Source of the DNA: Actinomycetota bacterium
Lineage (GTDB): Bacteria > Actinomycetota > Acidimicrobiia > Acidimicrobiales > JACCXE01
Direction of reading: 5' to 3'
Assembly: GCA_013697265.1 (NCBI GenBank)
Contig: JACCXE010000011.1
Coordinates: forward strand, 1-7,242
Length of the DNA: 7,242 nucleotides
Translations under genes and position numbers: made by a program
In this document: piece by piece, positions 1 through 5,935 of the stretch
Layout: each line of letters opens with the position of its first letter
How positions within the stretch are numbered: the first letter of the stretch is position 1
The notes under the pieces: model-generated
What the model was told of the DNA's origin: nothing
The model's input: the letters and a program-made list of their open reading frames with translations, nothing else
The model's database searches: none

Positions 1-1
1 G

Positions 2-748
2 ACCTACGCGGCCGCGGTGACGATGTTCCGCGCGACGCGCCACGCCATGCTCGGCGAACTCGATGCGGCCGAAGCGGTAGCAAATGAAGTGTGGGCGCTG
101 GAGTCCGAGGGGTTTTCGTCCGTTAACTGGTACGGCCCTGGTGTGCTCATGATCCGACACAGCCAGAACCGGCTCGCCGAGTTGCTGCCGCTGATTGAGC
201 CCGCGGTGGAAGAGCCGGGCATCGGTGAGATCTACCGGGCCGCGCTCGCCGTCGCGTATGCGCACGCCGAACGGCCGGACGAAGCGCAGGTCATTCTGTC
301 GTCATTCGCGGCGAGCCGGTTCAGCACCGTGCCGAGAAACTTCAGTTGGCTGGCCAGCCTCCTGGGATTTGCCGAGGCGGCCGAGATGCTTGGCGATCGG
401 GATGCGGCCAACCAGCTGCTCGACATGCTCGGCCCCTACACGGGCCTTATTGCCGACTTGCCCCAAACCGTGATCGGCGCGGTGGACCTGGCCATCGCGC
501 AGGTGGCGCTTACCGCGGGCGCGGTGTCGCTCGCCCACGAAGCAGCGACGCGGGCGGCCGCGGCCAGCCGGCAGCGAGACACACCGATTTTCCGCGGTCG
601 CGAACTCGTGCGCGTCGCCGCGGCTCGCTTGTTGAGTGGCGCACCAAGCGCCGAGATCGCTCCGATCGTCGCCGAAGCCCGCGCCATTTCCGCCGCAACT
701 GGCGCCCACCTGATCGACCGTGAGCTGCGGCGGTACGAGCTGCTCTAA
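2..748 (+). CDS. C-terminal part of a TPR-like helical-repeat protein, probably a large ATPase/cyclase-type regulator (5' end outside window)
   Basis: The frame is open from the left edge to the TAA at 746-748, giving 248 visible residues. The GTG at 17 and ATG at 23 lie within continuous coding sequence and need not be the start. The protein is built of Ala/Leu-rich helical hairpins such as LGELDAAEAVANEVWALE, RPDEAQVILSSFAA, LGDRDAANQLLDMLGPYTG and AVSLAHEAATRAAAASR, the layout of degenerate tetratricopeptide repeats. The pattern (an aromatic W-YGPG segment, then SRFSTVPRNFSWLASL, then a 'LLDMLGPY' block) resembles the C-terminal helical region of actinobacterial AAA-ATPase, adenylate-cyclase or SARP/LuxR-type regulators. 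That comparison is from memory, and the diagnostic N-terminal domains are not in the window. No membrane segment or signal is visible. It converges with the lipoprotein gene on the other strand, 47 nt away. Confidence 0.75.
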   Translation, partial: TYAAAVTMFRATRHAMLGELDAAEAVANEVWALESEGFSSVNWYGPGVLMIRHSQNRLAELLPLIEPAVEEPGIGEIYRAALAVAYAHAERPDEAQVILSSFAASRFSTVPRNFSWLASLLGFAEAAEMLGDRDAANQLLDMLGPYTGLIADLPQTVIGAVDLAIAQVALTAGAVSLAHEAATRAAAASRQRDTPIFRGRELVRVAAARLLSGAPSAEIAPIVAEARAISAATGAHLIDRELRRYELL

Positions 749-770
749 ACGAGCCCGCGTGACGCGCGAA

Positions 771-797
771 GACCTCGCGAGCATTCGCTCCTAGGTC
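771..797. terminator. weak hairpin between convergent genes
   Basis: The 47-nt gap between the convergent stop codons contains an interrupted inverted repeat: GACCT (771-775) with AGGTC (793-797), and inside it GAGC (779-782) with GCTC (787-790) around the loop ATTC. It overlaps the stop codon of the reverse-strand gene at 796-798. There is no T-run on either side and the stem has unpaired bases, so a bidirectional terminator role is inferred mainly from position. Confidence 0.3.
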
Positions 798-1386
798 AGG
801 GCGACTGCACCTCGACCACGACGCGGGCCGGGTCTTCGAGCGTGAAGACCCGGAAGGGCTTCTCGTTTGTCGTGCCGATCACCCAACTCACCACGCCTTC
901 AAAGTCACCCAGCATCACGACCTCGGTCACCGACCCGTGGCCTTGAATCCGTTTGGACCCGGTGTAGGTCGTCTGGCCGGCCTCGCTGTGGGCCGCTGCG
1001 TTCAAGCGCACCGCGATGTGGCCGCTGCCCGCCACGGCCACGGGCTGGCCTGACCCGTCCTGGGTGAACGGACCGGACGCGTGGGCAACCGTGTAGCCGG
1101 GCACGGTGTCGAACTTGCCGAATCGGAACACGATGCGTTCGAACCCGTCGTGCGCCCCCACTTGCACGTCGGTGAGCAGCGCGGGTGGCGACGTGTCGGG
1201 CGAGGACACCGCGGTGTTGCCGAAGGCCTTGAGCGTCGTGGTAGTGGCCGCTGCGGTGGTCGAGGTCGTTTGGACTGGAGTCGCTCCGCCGGTGGTCGTC
1301 GTGACGCGTTCGTCCGGCGTGTCGTCATCGCTGCCGCACGCCGCGAGCGCAGCCAACAACGCCACCGCCACCAGGAGTCGTTTCAT
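796..1386 (-). CDS. AMIN-like domain lipoprotein
   Basis: This is a 196-aa secreted lipoprotein. Residues 1-17 are a compact lipoprotein signal (MKRLLVAVALLAALAAC) with lipobox LAAC and the lipidated Cys at 17. Residues 18-57 form an acidic then Thr-rich linker suited to crossing the cell wall. Residues about 70-196 match the actinobacterial AMIN-like domain: TDVQVGAHDGFERIVFRF, then PGYTV, DGSGQPVAVAGS, VVMLGDFEGVVSWVIG, and the closing KPFRVFTLEDPARVVVEV. AMIN domains in general target cell-wall enzymes to the envelope, but no amidase or other catalytic domain follows here, so the ligand is unknown. The start at 1386 was chosen because it gives a normal short n-region. An in-frame ATG at 1434 has a better SD (GGAG, 5 nt spacing), but the 16 extra codons have only 7/16 G/C in third position, unlike the rest of the gene. 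It is probably transcribed separately from the surface-protein gene behind it, because a strong hairpin lies between them. Confidence 0.85.
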   Translation of the reverse strand: MKRLLVAVALLAALAACGSDDDTPDERVTTTTGGATPVQTTSTTAAATTTTLKAFGNTAVSSPDTSPPALLTDVQVGAHDGFERIVFRFGKFDTVPGYTVAHASGPFTQDGSGQPVAVAGSGHIAVRLNAAAHSEAGQTTYTGSKRIQGHGSVTEVVMLGDFEGVVSWVIGTTNEKPFRVFTLEDPARVVVEVQSP

Positions 1387-1399
1387 CCCTAAAGCCTGA

Positions 1400-1418
1400 C
1401 GCTTTCCTGTGGAAAGCG
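1400..1418. promoter_or_regulatory. perfect 8-bp dyad just upstream of the lipoprotein start
   Basis: CGCTTTCC (1400-1407) and GGAAAGCG (1411-1418) are perfect inverted repeats around the loop TGT. On the reverse strand the dyad lies 14-32 nt before the chosen ATG at 1386, where a repressor operator or an RNA hairpin near the ribosome site would act. If translation instead began at 1434, the dyad would lie inside the coding region. Function is inferred from symmetry and position only. Confidence 0.4.
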
Positions 1419-1466
1419 CTTGCGAAGTTCTCATGGGCGCTCCACTCCGCTTCGCTCCGTTACGCG

Positions 1467-1502
1467 CCGAACCCCCCTGGCGTGGTCGCCAGGGGGGTTC
1501 GG
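1467..1502 (-). terminator. strong GC-rich hairpin terminator of the LPXTG surface-protein gene
   Basis: Bases 1467-1482 and 1487-1502 form a perfect 16-bp stem around the 4-nt loop 1483-1486 (TGGT on the + strand). The stem includes a run of six C paired with six G. It begins 52 nt after the reverse-strand stop at 1554 and precedes the next reverse-strand gene, where a terminator is expected. There is no U-tract on either side, which is common for actinobacterial hairpin terminators. Assignment to the reverse strand rests on gene order, because the hairpin itself is symmetrical. Confidence 0.75.
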
Positions 1503-1553
1503 AGAGAACCGACGGGGATCGGTTCAGACGTTGCTGTCAGCGCTGGAGCGTTG

Positions 1554-3188
1554 TTACGCGCTCACCCGATTCGCCAGCACGTAGCGGCGAGAGGCGACAG
1601 CAGCGATGACCAGAGCCATGCCGAGCAGCGCCATCTGGGCGGTACCGCCGGTACGGGGCAGGGACCCGTTGGTGGAGGCAACCGGGGTGGTGAAGCTGGC
1701 ACCCGAGGTGACGCTGGCGAGCTTGATCGAGGCGCCCTGGGTCAGCACCGAGGTGGCACCGCCAAGCAGACCGTTGAGGGTCGGCATCAGGGTTGACAGG
1801 GCGGGCAGGGTGCCGCCGGCGCCGGTGAGAAGCGAGCCGATGCCACCAGCCGAGGTGAGGCCGCCGACGATGCCGGCGAGGTTGAGCGGGGGAGTGATCG
1901 ACGCCGTGAGGGCGCTCACTCCGGCCAGCGACTTGATGTAGCCGCCGCCCTGGGTCACGCCGGTGCCGGGGTCCTTGGCGAAGAGGTTGACCTTCACGAG
2001 GTTGGCCAGGTCAGGGCTGATCGCTCCGAGAACGCTGCCGAGCGTGCCGTTGACCGTGTCCAGAACGCCATTAACCTGAGCGGCGGTCGCACCGAGGTCC
2101 AGCCCAGGAAGGCTCAGGCCGCCGAGGCTGATGCCACCGAGCTTGGCGACGATGTCCGCAGTCGAACCGGCAACCGTGTCGGCCGCAACCGTCTTGGTGC
2201 CGATCTCGATGCCGCTGACCTTGAGCAGGCTGAGGCCGTCGAGCGCCTTGAGGGCGTTGTCGAGGACCGTAGTGAGCAAGCCCTGCACGGTGTCGATGAC
2301 GCCGTTCACGGTTGCGATCGGATCACCGACAACGGGGACCGCCAGCACACCGGGAAGGCCGCCGAGGGCGTCCGCGATGGGCGCCGGCAGAGGGGTCTGC
2401 AGCGTGCCACCGGAAGCGGCCGCAAGCTGCGCCTGCAGACCGTCGATCGTCTCGTTCAGCGTCCCGACAAACTCAGCAAGGTCGAGCGACGAGGGAACGC
2501 CGGCAACCGGCACGCCCAGGGTGTTGAGGATCTCGCTGACCGTGCCGATAGGCAGGTTCGTCAACGGAATACCGAGGCCGTTCAGCAGGGCGCCCAGGTC
2601 GAGGACGTCGATGGCCCCGGCCTTCATGGTGCGGCTGCCGTCAGCGGCCGAACCGTTGGCGTTGGTGCCGAGAACCGAGTCGAGGCCGGTGGCCGAGATA
2701 AGGCCGCCGACGAGGTTCACGTTACCGAGGCCGGAAGTCAGGCCCGAGCGTGCGCCCGCGCCGTCGACGCCCGAGGTCAGCTTGGCTGGCGACACCACGC
2801 CGCCGAGCAGCGATACGGGCAGGGTCAAGCCGCCGAGAGTGCCGAGATTTAGCGCGGGGCCGTCAACCGAAGGGGCTCCACCCGGCGACCTGGACTCCAC
2901 GACGGGGAGGCTGACGTTGTTCAGTGGCGCGGGAAGGGCCGAGGTGAGCGCCAGCACGTTCAAACGGCTGAACGCCTCAGGCTGCGCGACCGACGGATCG
3001 ATGGTCGAGCGCGCCTCGTCGGCAAGCAGCTTCAAGTTCAGCAGCGAACCGAGTTTCACGTCGAGCAGCGAGCTCGAGGACAGGGCAGTACCGACACCCG
3101 GGGTGGCGGCCTTCGCAGGGCTGACAAAAGTGGCAGCACCTACGAGGGATAGGGCAGTGGCAGTAGCTGCCACTCGAGCGAAGCGCAT
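1554..3188 (-). CDS. LPXTG-anchored, Gly/Leu/Ala/Val-rich surface protein
   Basis: This is a 544-aa cell-wall-anchored protein of unknown function. Residues 1-27 are a Sec signal peptide (RFAR n-region, hydrophobic core, likely cleavage after SPAKA). The C-terminus has the complete sorting signal: LPRTG at 510-514, a hydrophobic stretch at about 517-533, and RR at 534-535. It should therefore be linked to the wall by a sortase, which is not encoded in this window. The ectodomain (28-509) is low-complexity, with repeated hydrophobic Leu/Val/Gly patterns and no Trp, Cys or His. VNGVIDTVQG (294-303) and VNGVLDTVNG (372-381) are near-repeats, each followed by a similar Leu/Val segment. The N-terminal part (SRLNVLALTSALPAPLN…VESRSPGG) resembles repetitive actinobacterial surface proteins, but I cannot name a family. 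The ATG at 3188 was chosen because the signal peptide begins there and an SD (GGGGAGA, reverse strand, 3195-3201) sits 6 nt upstream. The longer frame to 3302 adds 38 residues that do not look like coding sequence. Confidence 0.85.
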   Translation of the reverse strand: MRFARVAATATALSLVGAATFVSPAKAATPGVGTALSSSSLLDVKLGSLLNLKLLADEARSTIDPSVAQPEAFSRLNVLALTSALPAPLNNVSLPVVESRSPGGAPSVDGPALNLGTLGGLTLPVSLLGGVVSPAKLTSGVDGAGARSGLTSGLGNVNLVGGLISATGLDSVLGTNANGSAADGSRTMKAGAIDVLDLGALLNGLGIPLTNLPIGTVSEILNTLGVPVAGVPSSLDLAEFVGTLNETIDGLQAQLAAASGGTLQTPLPAPIADALGGLPGVLAVPVVGDPIATVNGVIDTVQGLLTTVLDNALKALDGLSLLKVSGIEIGTKTVAADTVAGSTADIVAKLGGISLGGLSLPGLDLGATAAQVNGVLDTVNGTLGSVLGAISPDLANLVKVNLFAKDPGTGVTQGGGYIKSLAGVSALTASITPPLNLAGIVGGLTSAGGIGSLLTGAGGTLPALSTLMPTLNGLLGGATSVLTQGASIKLASVTSGASFTTPVASTNGSLPRTGGTAQMALLGMALVIAAVASRRYVLANRVSA

Positions 3189-3194
3189 GTGGGT

Positions 3195-3275
3195 TCTCCC
3201 CAGAGGGTCGGGACGGAAGGTCGTCGGGACTGGTGTTCCCCTGCAGCATGCGGATTTGGGGCCTGGGTAACCATC
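3195..3275 (-). promoter_or_regulatory. possible structured 5' leader of the surface-protein gene, partly like the c-di-AMP (ydaO) riboswitch
   Basis: Read on the reverse strand, this leader contains AAATCCG (3257-3251), GGGGAAC (3241-3235) and ACCTTCCGTCCCG (3221-3209), followed by the SD. These blocks recall conserved parts of the ydaO/c-di-AMP riboswitch as I remember it (GAAUCCG, GGGGAACC, ACCUUCYGUCCCG). CCCC (3261-3258) can pair with GGGG (3241-3238), and the SD GGGGAGA could pair partly with TCCC at 3213-3210. However, the middle GGGGUGAAUC-type segment and the downstream CAGCUAACC segment are missing, so this may be a degenerate or different RNA, or chance. The rest of the 3189-3447 gap holds two dyads and the lemA -10-like box. 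Confidence 0.25.
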
Positions 3276-3305
3276 GCTCGTGCGTGTCATTTGCGCCCGC
3301 ACAAC

Positions 3306-3317
3306 CGGGCTAGCCCG
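3306..3317. promoter_or_regulatory. 12-bp palindrome in the divergent intergenic region
   Basis: CGGGCTAGCCCG is a perfect palindrome, 118 bp before the surface-protein start and 131 bp before lemA. A second, shorter palindrome, GACTAGTC, follows at 3322-3329. Placement between divergent genes fits an operator, but no known regulator site is recognised. Confidence 0.3.
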
Positions 3318-3353
3318 ACCGGACTAGTCATGGGAGGCTTTCACCTGATTGCC

Positions 3354-3375
3354 CGATTCGCGACGGAGCGAATCG
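3354..3375. promoter_or_regulatory. 8-bp inverted repeat in the divergent intergenic region
   Basis: CGATTCGC (3354-3361) and GCGAATCG (3368-3375) are perfectly complementary around the 6-nt loop GACGGA. The repeat ends 72 bp before the lemA start codon. It could be an operator or a small hairpin; nothing in the sequence decides between these. Confidence 0.3.
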
Positions 3376-3434
3376 CTCGTTCGGTTCAAATGCCACCGGC
3401 GGGCCAGTGCGTCACCTCGACGGTCAACCACCCG

Positions 3435-3447
3435 TACACTCGGCGAC
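3435..3447 (+). promoter_or_regulatory. -10 box for leaderless lemA transcription
   Basis: TACACT (3435-3440) matches the actinobacterial TANNNT -10 pattern and ends 7 nt before the lemA ATG at 3448. That spacing would put the transcription start at or next to the ATG. No SD precedes the ATG, in line with a leaderless message. No good -35 hexamer is visible at 16-18 nt spacing, also common for actinobacterial promoters. Confidence 0.5.
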
Positions 3448-3996
3448 ATGGTTGTGATCGTCCTTGTCGTAATCGTTGTACTGCTCGCCGTGATGTTGAT
3501 GGTTATGTACAACCGCCTGGTTCGACTGCGGAACCGCATCGAAAATGCCTGGGCCCAGATCGACGTGCAGTTGCAGCGTCGCTACGACCTGATCCCGAAT
3601 CTCATCGAAACGGTCAAGGGCTACGCCTCGCATGAAAAGAGCGTGCTCGAAGGGGTCACCCAGGCCCGGGCGAACGCACTCAACGCGCAGGGTCCGGCCG
3701 ACAAGGCCGCGGCAGACAACATCGTCACCGGCGCGCTGAAGTCGCTGTTCGCGGTGTCCGAGGCCTACCCCGACCTAAAGGCCAACCAGAACTTCTTGGC
3801 CCTGCAAGAAGAGTTGTCGGGAACCGAAGGCAAGGTCGCCTATGCCCGGCAGTTCTATAACGACGCCGTCAATGGCTACAACACATCGATCCAGTCGTTC
3901 CCGACCAATCTGATCGCAAACAACTTCGGCTTCAAGGCCCGTGAGTATTACGAAGCCGGCGACGACGCCCGTGGCGCCGTGCGCGTGCAGTTCTAA
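3448..3996 (+). CDS. lemA: LemA family membrane protein
   Basis: At 182 aa this is the usual LemA length. Residues 2-20 are a single very hydrophobic N-terminal membrane segment (VVIVLVVIVVLLAVMLMVM). The family signature follows directly: YNRLVRLRNRIENAWAQID, VQLQRRYDLIPNLIETVKGY and ASHEKSVLEGVTQARANAL at residues 21-77. The end is equally typical: FYNDAVNGYN, SFPTNLIANNFGF, then a C-terminal V-x-F. The soluble part is a helical bundle. LemA proteins are small membrane proteins of incompletely known role, often encoded next to an HtpX-type protease, as here (17-nt gap). The ATG at 3448 was chosen because the family's hydrophobic N-terminus begins there and a TANNNT box precedes it; the frame extends further upstream without family similarity. 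It is the first gene of a probable four-gene operon. Confidence 0.95.
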   Translation: MVVIVLVVIVVLLAVMLMVMYNRLVRLRNRIENAWAQIDVQLQRRYDLIPNLIETVKGYASHEKSVLEGVTQARANALNAQGPADKAAADNIVTGALKSLFAVSEAYPDLKANQNFLALQEELSGTEGKVAYARQFYNDAVNGYNTSIQSFPTNLIANNFGFKAREYYEAGDDARGAVRVQF

Positions 3997-4013
3997 GCAC
4001 CGACTCCTTCCTT

Positions 4014-4922
4014 ATGTACGACCAAGTCGCGGCAAACAAGCGTCGTTCCATCGCGCTCGTCGCTGCATTCATCGTGTTGATCATCGCGATCGCATGGGCC
4101 TTCAACTTCTTGATCGGTTACGGCATCGCCGGCCTGATCGTGGCCTTCGTTATCGCCATAGCCAGCTCGTTCTTCGCGTATTGGAAAAGCGATGCGGTCG
4201 CCTTGAGAATGAGTCACGCCAAACCTGCTGACCCGGTTGATTACGCGCGGCTGCACAACATTGTCGAGGGCCTCGTTATTGCCGCCGGGCTGCCCAAGCC
4301 ACGACTGTTCGTGGTCGACGACGACGCTCCGAACGCGTTCGCCACCGGACGCAACCCGCAGCACGCGGCCATTGCTGTGACCACGGGCCTGCTGGCGAAG
4401 ATGAACCGAGTTGAACTCGAAGGTGTGCTCGCCCATGAGCTCAGCCACATCAAGAACTACGACATCCTGGTGTCAACGCTGGCGGTGACCCTCGTCGGGA
4501 TAATTGCGTTGTTGTCGGACTGGGGTCTGCGCTCGATTTTCTGGGGCGGATCACGCGGCCGCGACAACGACAACAACAACGGCAACGGCAACCAGGTTTT
4601 CGCCCTCCTGGGCTTTGCCTTGCTGATTTTCACGCCGATCGTGGCCCGGCTCATGCAGCTGGCGGTCAGCCGTCGACGCGAAGCACTAGCTGATGTCTCA
4701 GGCGTGTCACTGACTCGCTACCCGCCGGGCCTTATCGCTGCCCTTCAGAAGTTAAAGGACGATCAGACCGTCGTGCACTCAGGCTCCCGCGCCACCGCGC
4801 ACCTTTGGATTGAAGCGCCGGTGGCCCGCAAAGACGAAGAAGGCAAGCTGGCTTGGCTGGGCCGCCTCTTCGACACCCATCCGCCTCTCGCGGCGCGTAT
4901 AGAAGCGCTGCGCGAGCTATGA
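4014..4922 (+). CDS. htpX: M48 family membrane zinc metalloprotease, HtpX type
   Basis: The protein is 302 aa, close to the family's usual size. The start MYDQVAANKRRS is the usual N-terminus. Membrane segments lie at about 12-31 and 35-55. The catalytic motif HELSH (141-145) supplies two zinc-binding His and the catalytic Glu, and E223 in SRRREALAD is the expected third zinc ligand. Two more hydrophobic segments (about 151-168 and 195-216) separate them, as in HtpX. The end THPPLAARIEAL is also a family mark. HtpX degrades misfolded membrane proteins with its active site on the cytoplasmic side. An Asn/Asp/Gly-rich stretch at 184-193 lies in the loop predicted to face outside. No SD precedes the ATG: the 17-nt gap after lemA is pyrimidine-rich (CTCCTTCCTT), so translation probably depends on coupling to lemA. 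The stop overlaps the next start as ATGA. Confidence 0.95.
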   Translation: MYDQVAANKRRSIALVAAFIVLIIAIAWAFNFLIGYGIAGLIVAFVIAIASSFFAYWKSDAVALRMSHAKPADPVDYARLHNIVEGLVIAAGLPKPRLFVVDDDAPNAFATGRNPQHAAIAVTTGLLAKMNRVELEGVLAHELSHIKNYDILVSTLAVTLVGIIALLSDWGLRSIFWGGSRGRDNDNNNGNGNQVFALLGFALLIFTPIVARLMQLAVSRRREALADVSGVSLTRYPPGLIAALQKLKDDQTVVHSGSRATAHLWIEAPVARKDEEGKLAWLGRLFDTHPPLAARIEALREL

Positions 4923-5935
4923 GGCGTCGCATCGCAGCGGCTGCGGTCGCGGTTGGCCTGCTGGCCGCTGCGTGCTCGTCTGGCGATAGTGACAGCAAAG
5001 AGACGCGCCCGACGCGCAAGGCGACGACGTCGACAGCAGTTGCCAGCGACGTGTCGCCGCTCACCGGCCTGCCTCAAGACGCCGCTACGAAGGGCCGCCC
5101 TGCGCTCATTGTCAAGATCGACAACGCGCCCAAGGGAAGGCCGCAGTACGGGCTCGGCGCGGCCGACATCGTGGTGGAGGAAGGCGTGGAAGGCGGCATC
5201 ACGCGCCTCGCCGCCATCTTCCAGTCCAAAGACGCAGCCCTGGTTGGCCCCGTGCGCTCGGCTCGCTCCAGCGACCTGCACATCGCGGTGCCCCTCGATC
5301 ACCCGCTGTTCGCGTACTCGGGCACCAACAGCAACTTCCAGGCCCTGATCGACCGGGCCCCGCTCGTCAACGTGGGCATCAACAAGTTGGGGTCGGCTTA
5401 CCACCGCGACAAGAGAAGGTCCGCTCCTTACAACCTGTTCTCGTCGACACCGCTGTTGTTCAAGGGCACGCCCGCGGGCGCCGCCGGCGCCAAAAAGTTG
5501 GTCGACATCGGCGGCGCGGAATCGGCCGGCGCGGGCACGCCGGTGACCAAGCTCGACGTGCACTGGGTCGACAAAGTGCGCACCGACGTCACGTGGAACT
5601 GGGACGGGTCGAAGTGGAGCCGCATCCAAAACGGCACCCCGGTGATCGACGCGAGCGGGCTCGCGATCACGCCGCGCAACATCGTCACGTTGTTCGTGAA
5701 CTACGTGGACACCGGCGAGCGCGACCAGTCGAACTCGGCGGTGCCCGAGGCCAAGCTCGTCGGCACCGGTGAGGCGTGGATCATTCGGGACGGCACGTTG
5801 ATCAAAGGCACATGGGCCAAGCCGGCTGAGGAGTCTCCGATCGCATTGGCGGATTCCCGGGGCGCCAAGATTGCACTGCTGCCCGGACAGACTTGGATCG
5901 AAATGCCGGCGCCCGGAAACGGCAGCGTTGCGTAA
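4919..5935 (+). CDS. YerB/DUF3048-family lipoprotein, first copy
   Basis: This is a 338-aa lipoprotein. The signal peptide MRRRIAAAAVAVGLLAAAC puts the lipidated Cys at 19, followed by a Ser/Asp/Thr-rich linker to about residue 45. DUF3048 N-terminal hallmarks follow: PLTGLP (47-52), RPALIVKIDNAPKGRPQYGL (60-79), AADIVVEEGVEGGITRLAAI (81-100), VGPVRSARSSD (109-119) and FAYSGTN (131-137). The DUF3048 C-terminal domain is at about 215-330 (VTWNWDGSKWSR, IVTLFVNY, GTWAKP, LLPGQTWIEM). The function of this family, which includes Bacillus subtilis YerB, is not known to me. The mature protein has no Cys apart from the lipidated one. The ATG at 4919 overlaps the htpX stop as ATGA, pointing to termination-reinitiation; it is also the only start giving a clean lipoprotein signal, since the frame extends a further 22 codons upstream inside htpX. 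Operon position suggests envelope quality control, which is inference. Confidence 0.9.
   Translation: MRRRIAAAAVAVGLLAAACSSGDSDSKETRPTRKATTSTAVASDVSPLTGLPQDAATKGRPALIVKIDNAPKGRPQYGLGAADIVVEEGVEGGITRLAAIFQSKDAALVGPVRSARSSDLHIAVPLDHPLFAYSGTNSNFQALIDRAPLVNVGINKLGSAYHRDKRRSAPYNLFSSTPLLFKGTPAGAAGAKKLVDIGGAESAGAGTPVTKLDVHWVDKVRTDVTWNWDGSKWSRIQNGTPVIDASGLAITPRNIVTLFVNYVDTGERDQSNSAVPEAKLVGTGEAWIIRDGTLIKGTWAKPAEESPIALADSRGAKIALLPGQTWIEMPAPGNGSVA

Noticed and set aside
1442..1460. repeated CTCCG/CTTCGCTCCG unit as a REP-type element
   Set aside because: It is short and seen only loosely elsewhere in the window (about 3360-3380). A single local copy gives no basis for calling a dispersed repeat.
2046..2309. 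possible repeat array or CRISPR-like structure
   Set aside because: The similarity between 2046-2075 and 2280-2309 is at protein level (VNGV-x-DTV-x-G). The DNA copies differ, and there are only two, with no regular spacers.
2131..3270. 379-residue open frame on the forward strand
   Set aside because: It is antisense to the LPXTG surface gene. The Ser/Pro/Arg-rich product reflects the repetitive codons opposite; the reverse-strand gene has a signal peptide, SD and sorting signal.
4563..4592. AAC-rich short tandem repeat
   Set aside because: It encodes the Asn/Asp/Gly-rich outside loop of HtpX, stays in frame, and is too short and irregular to call a separate repeat element.
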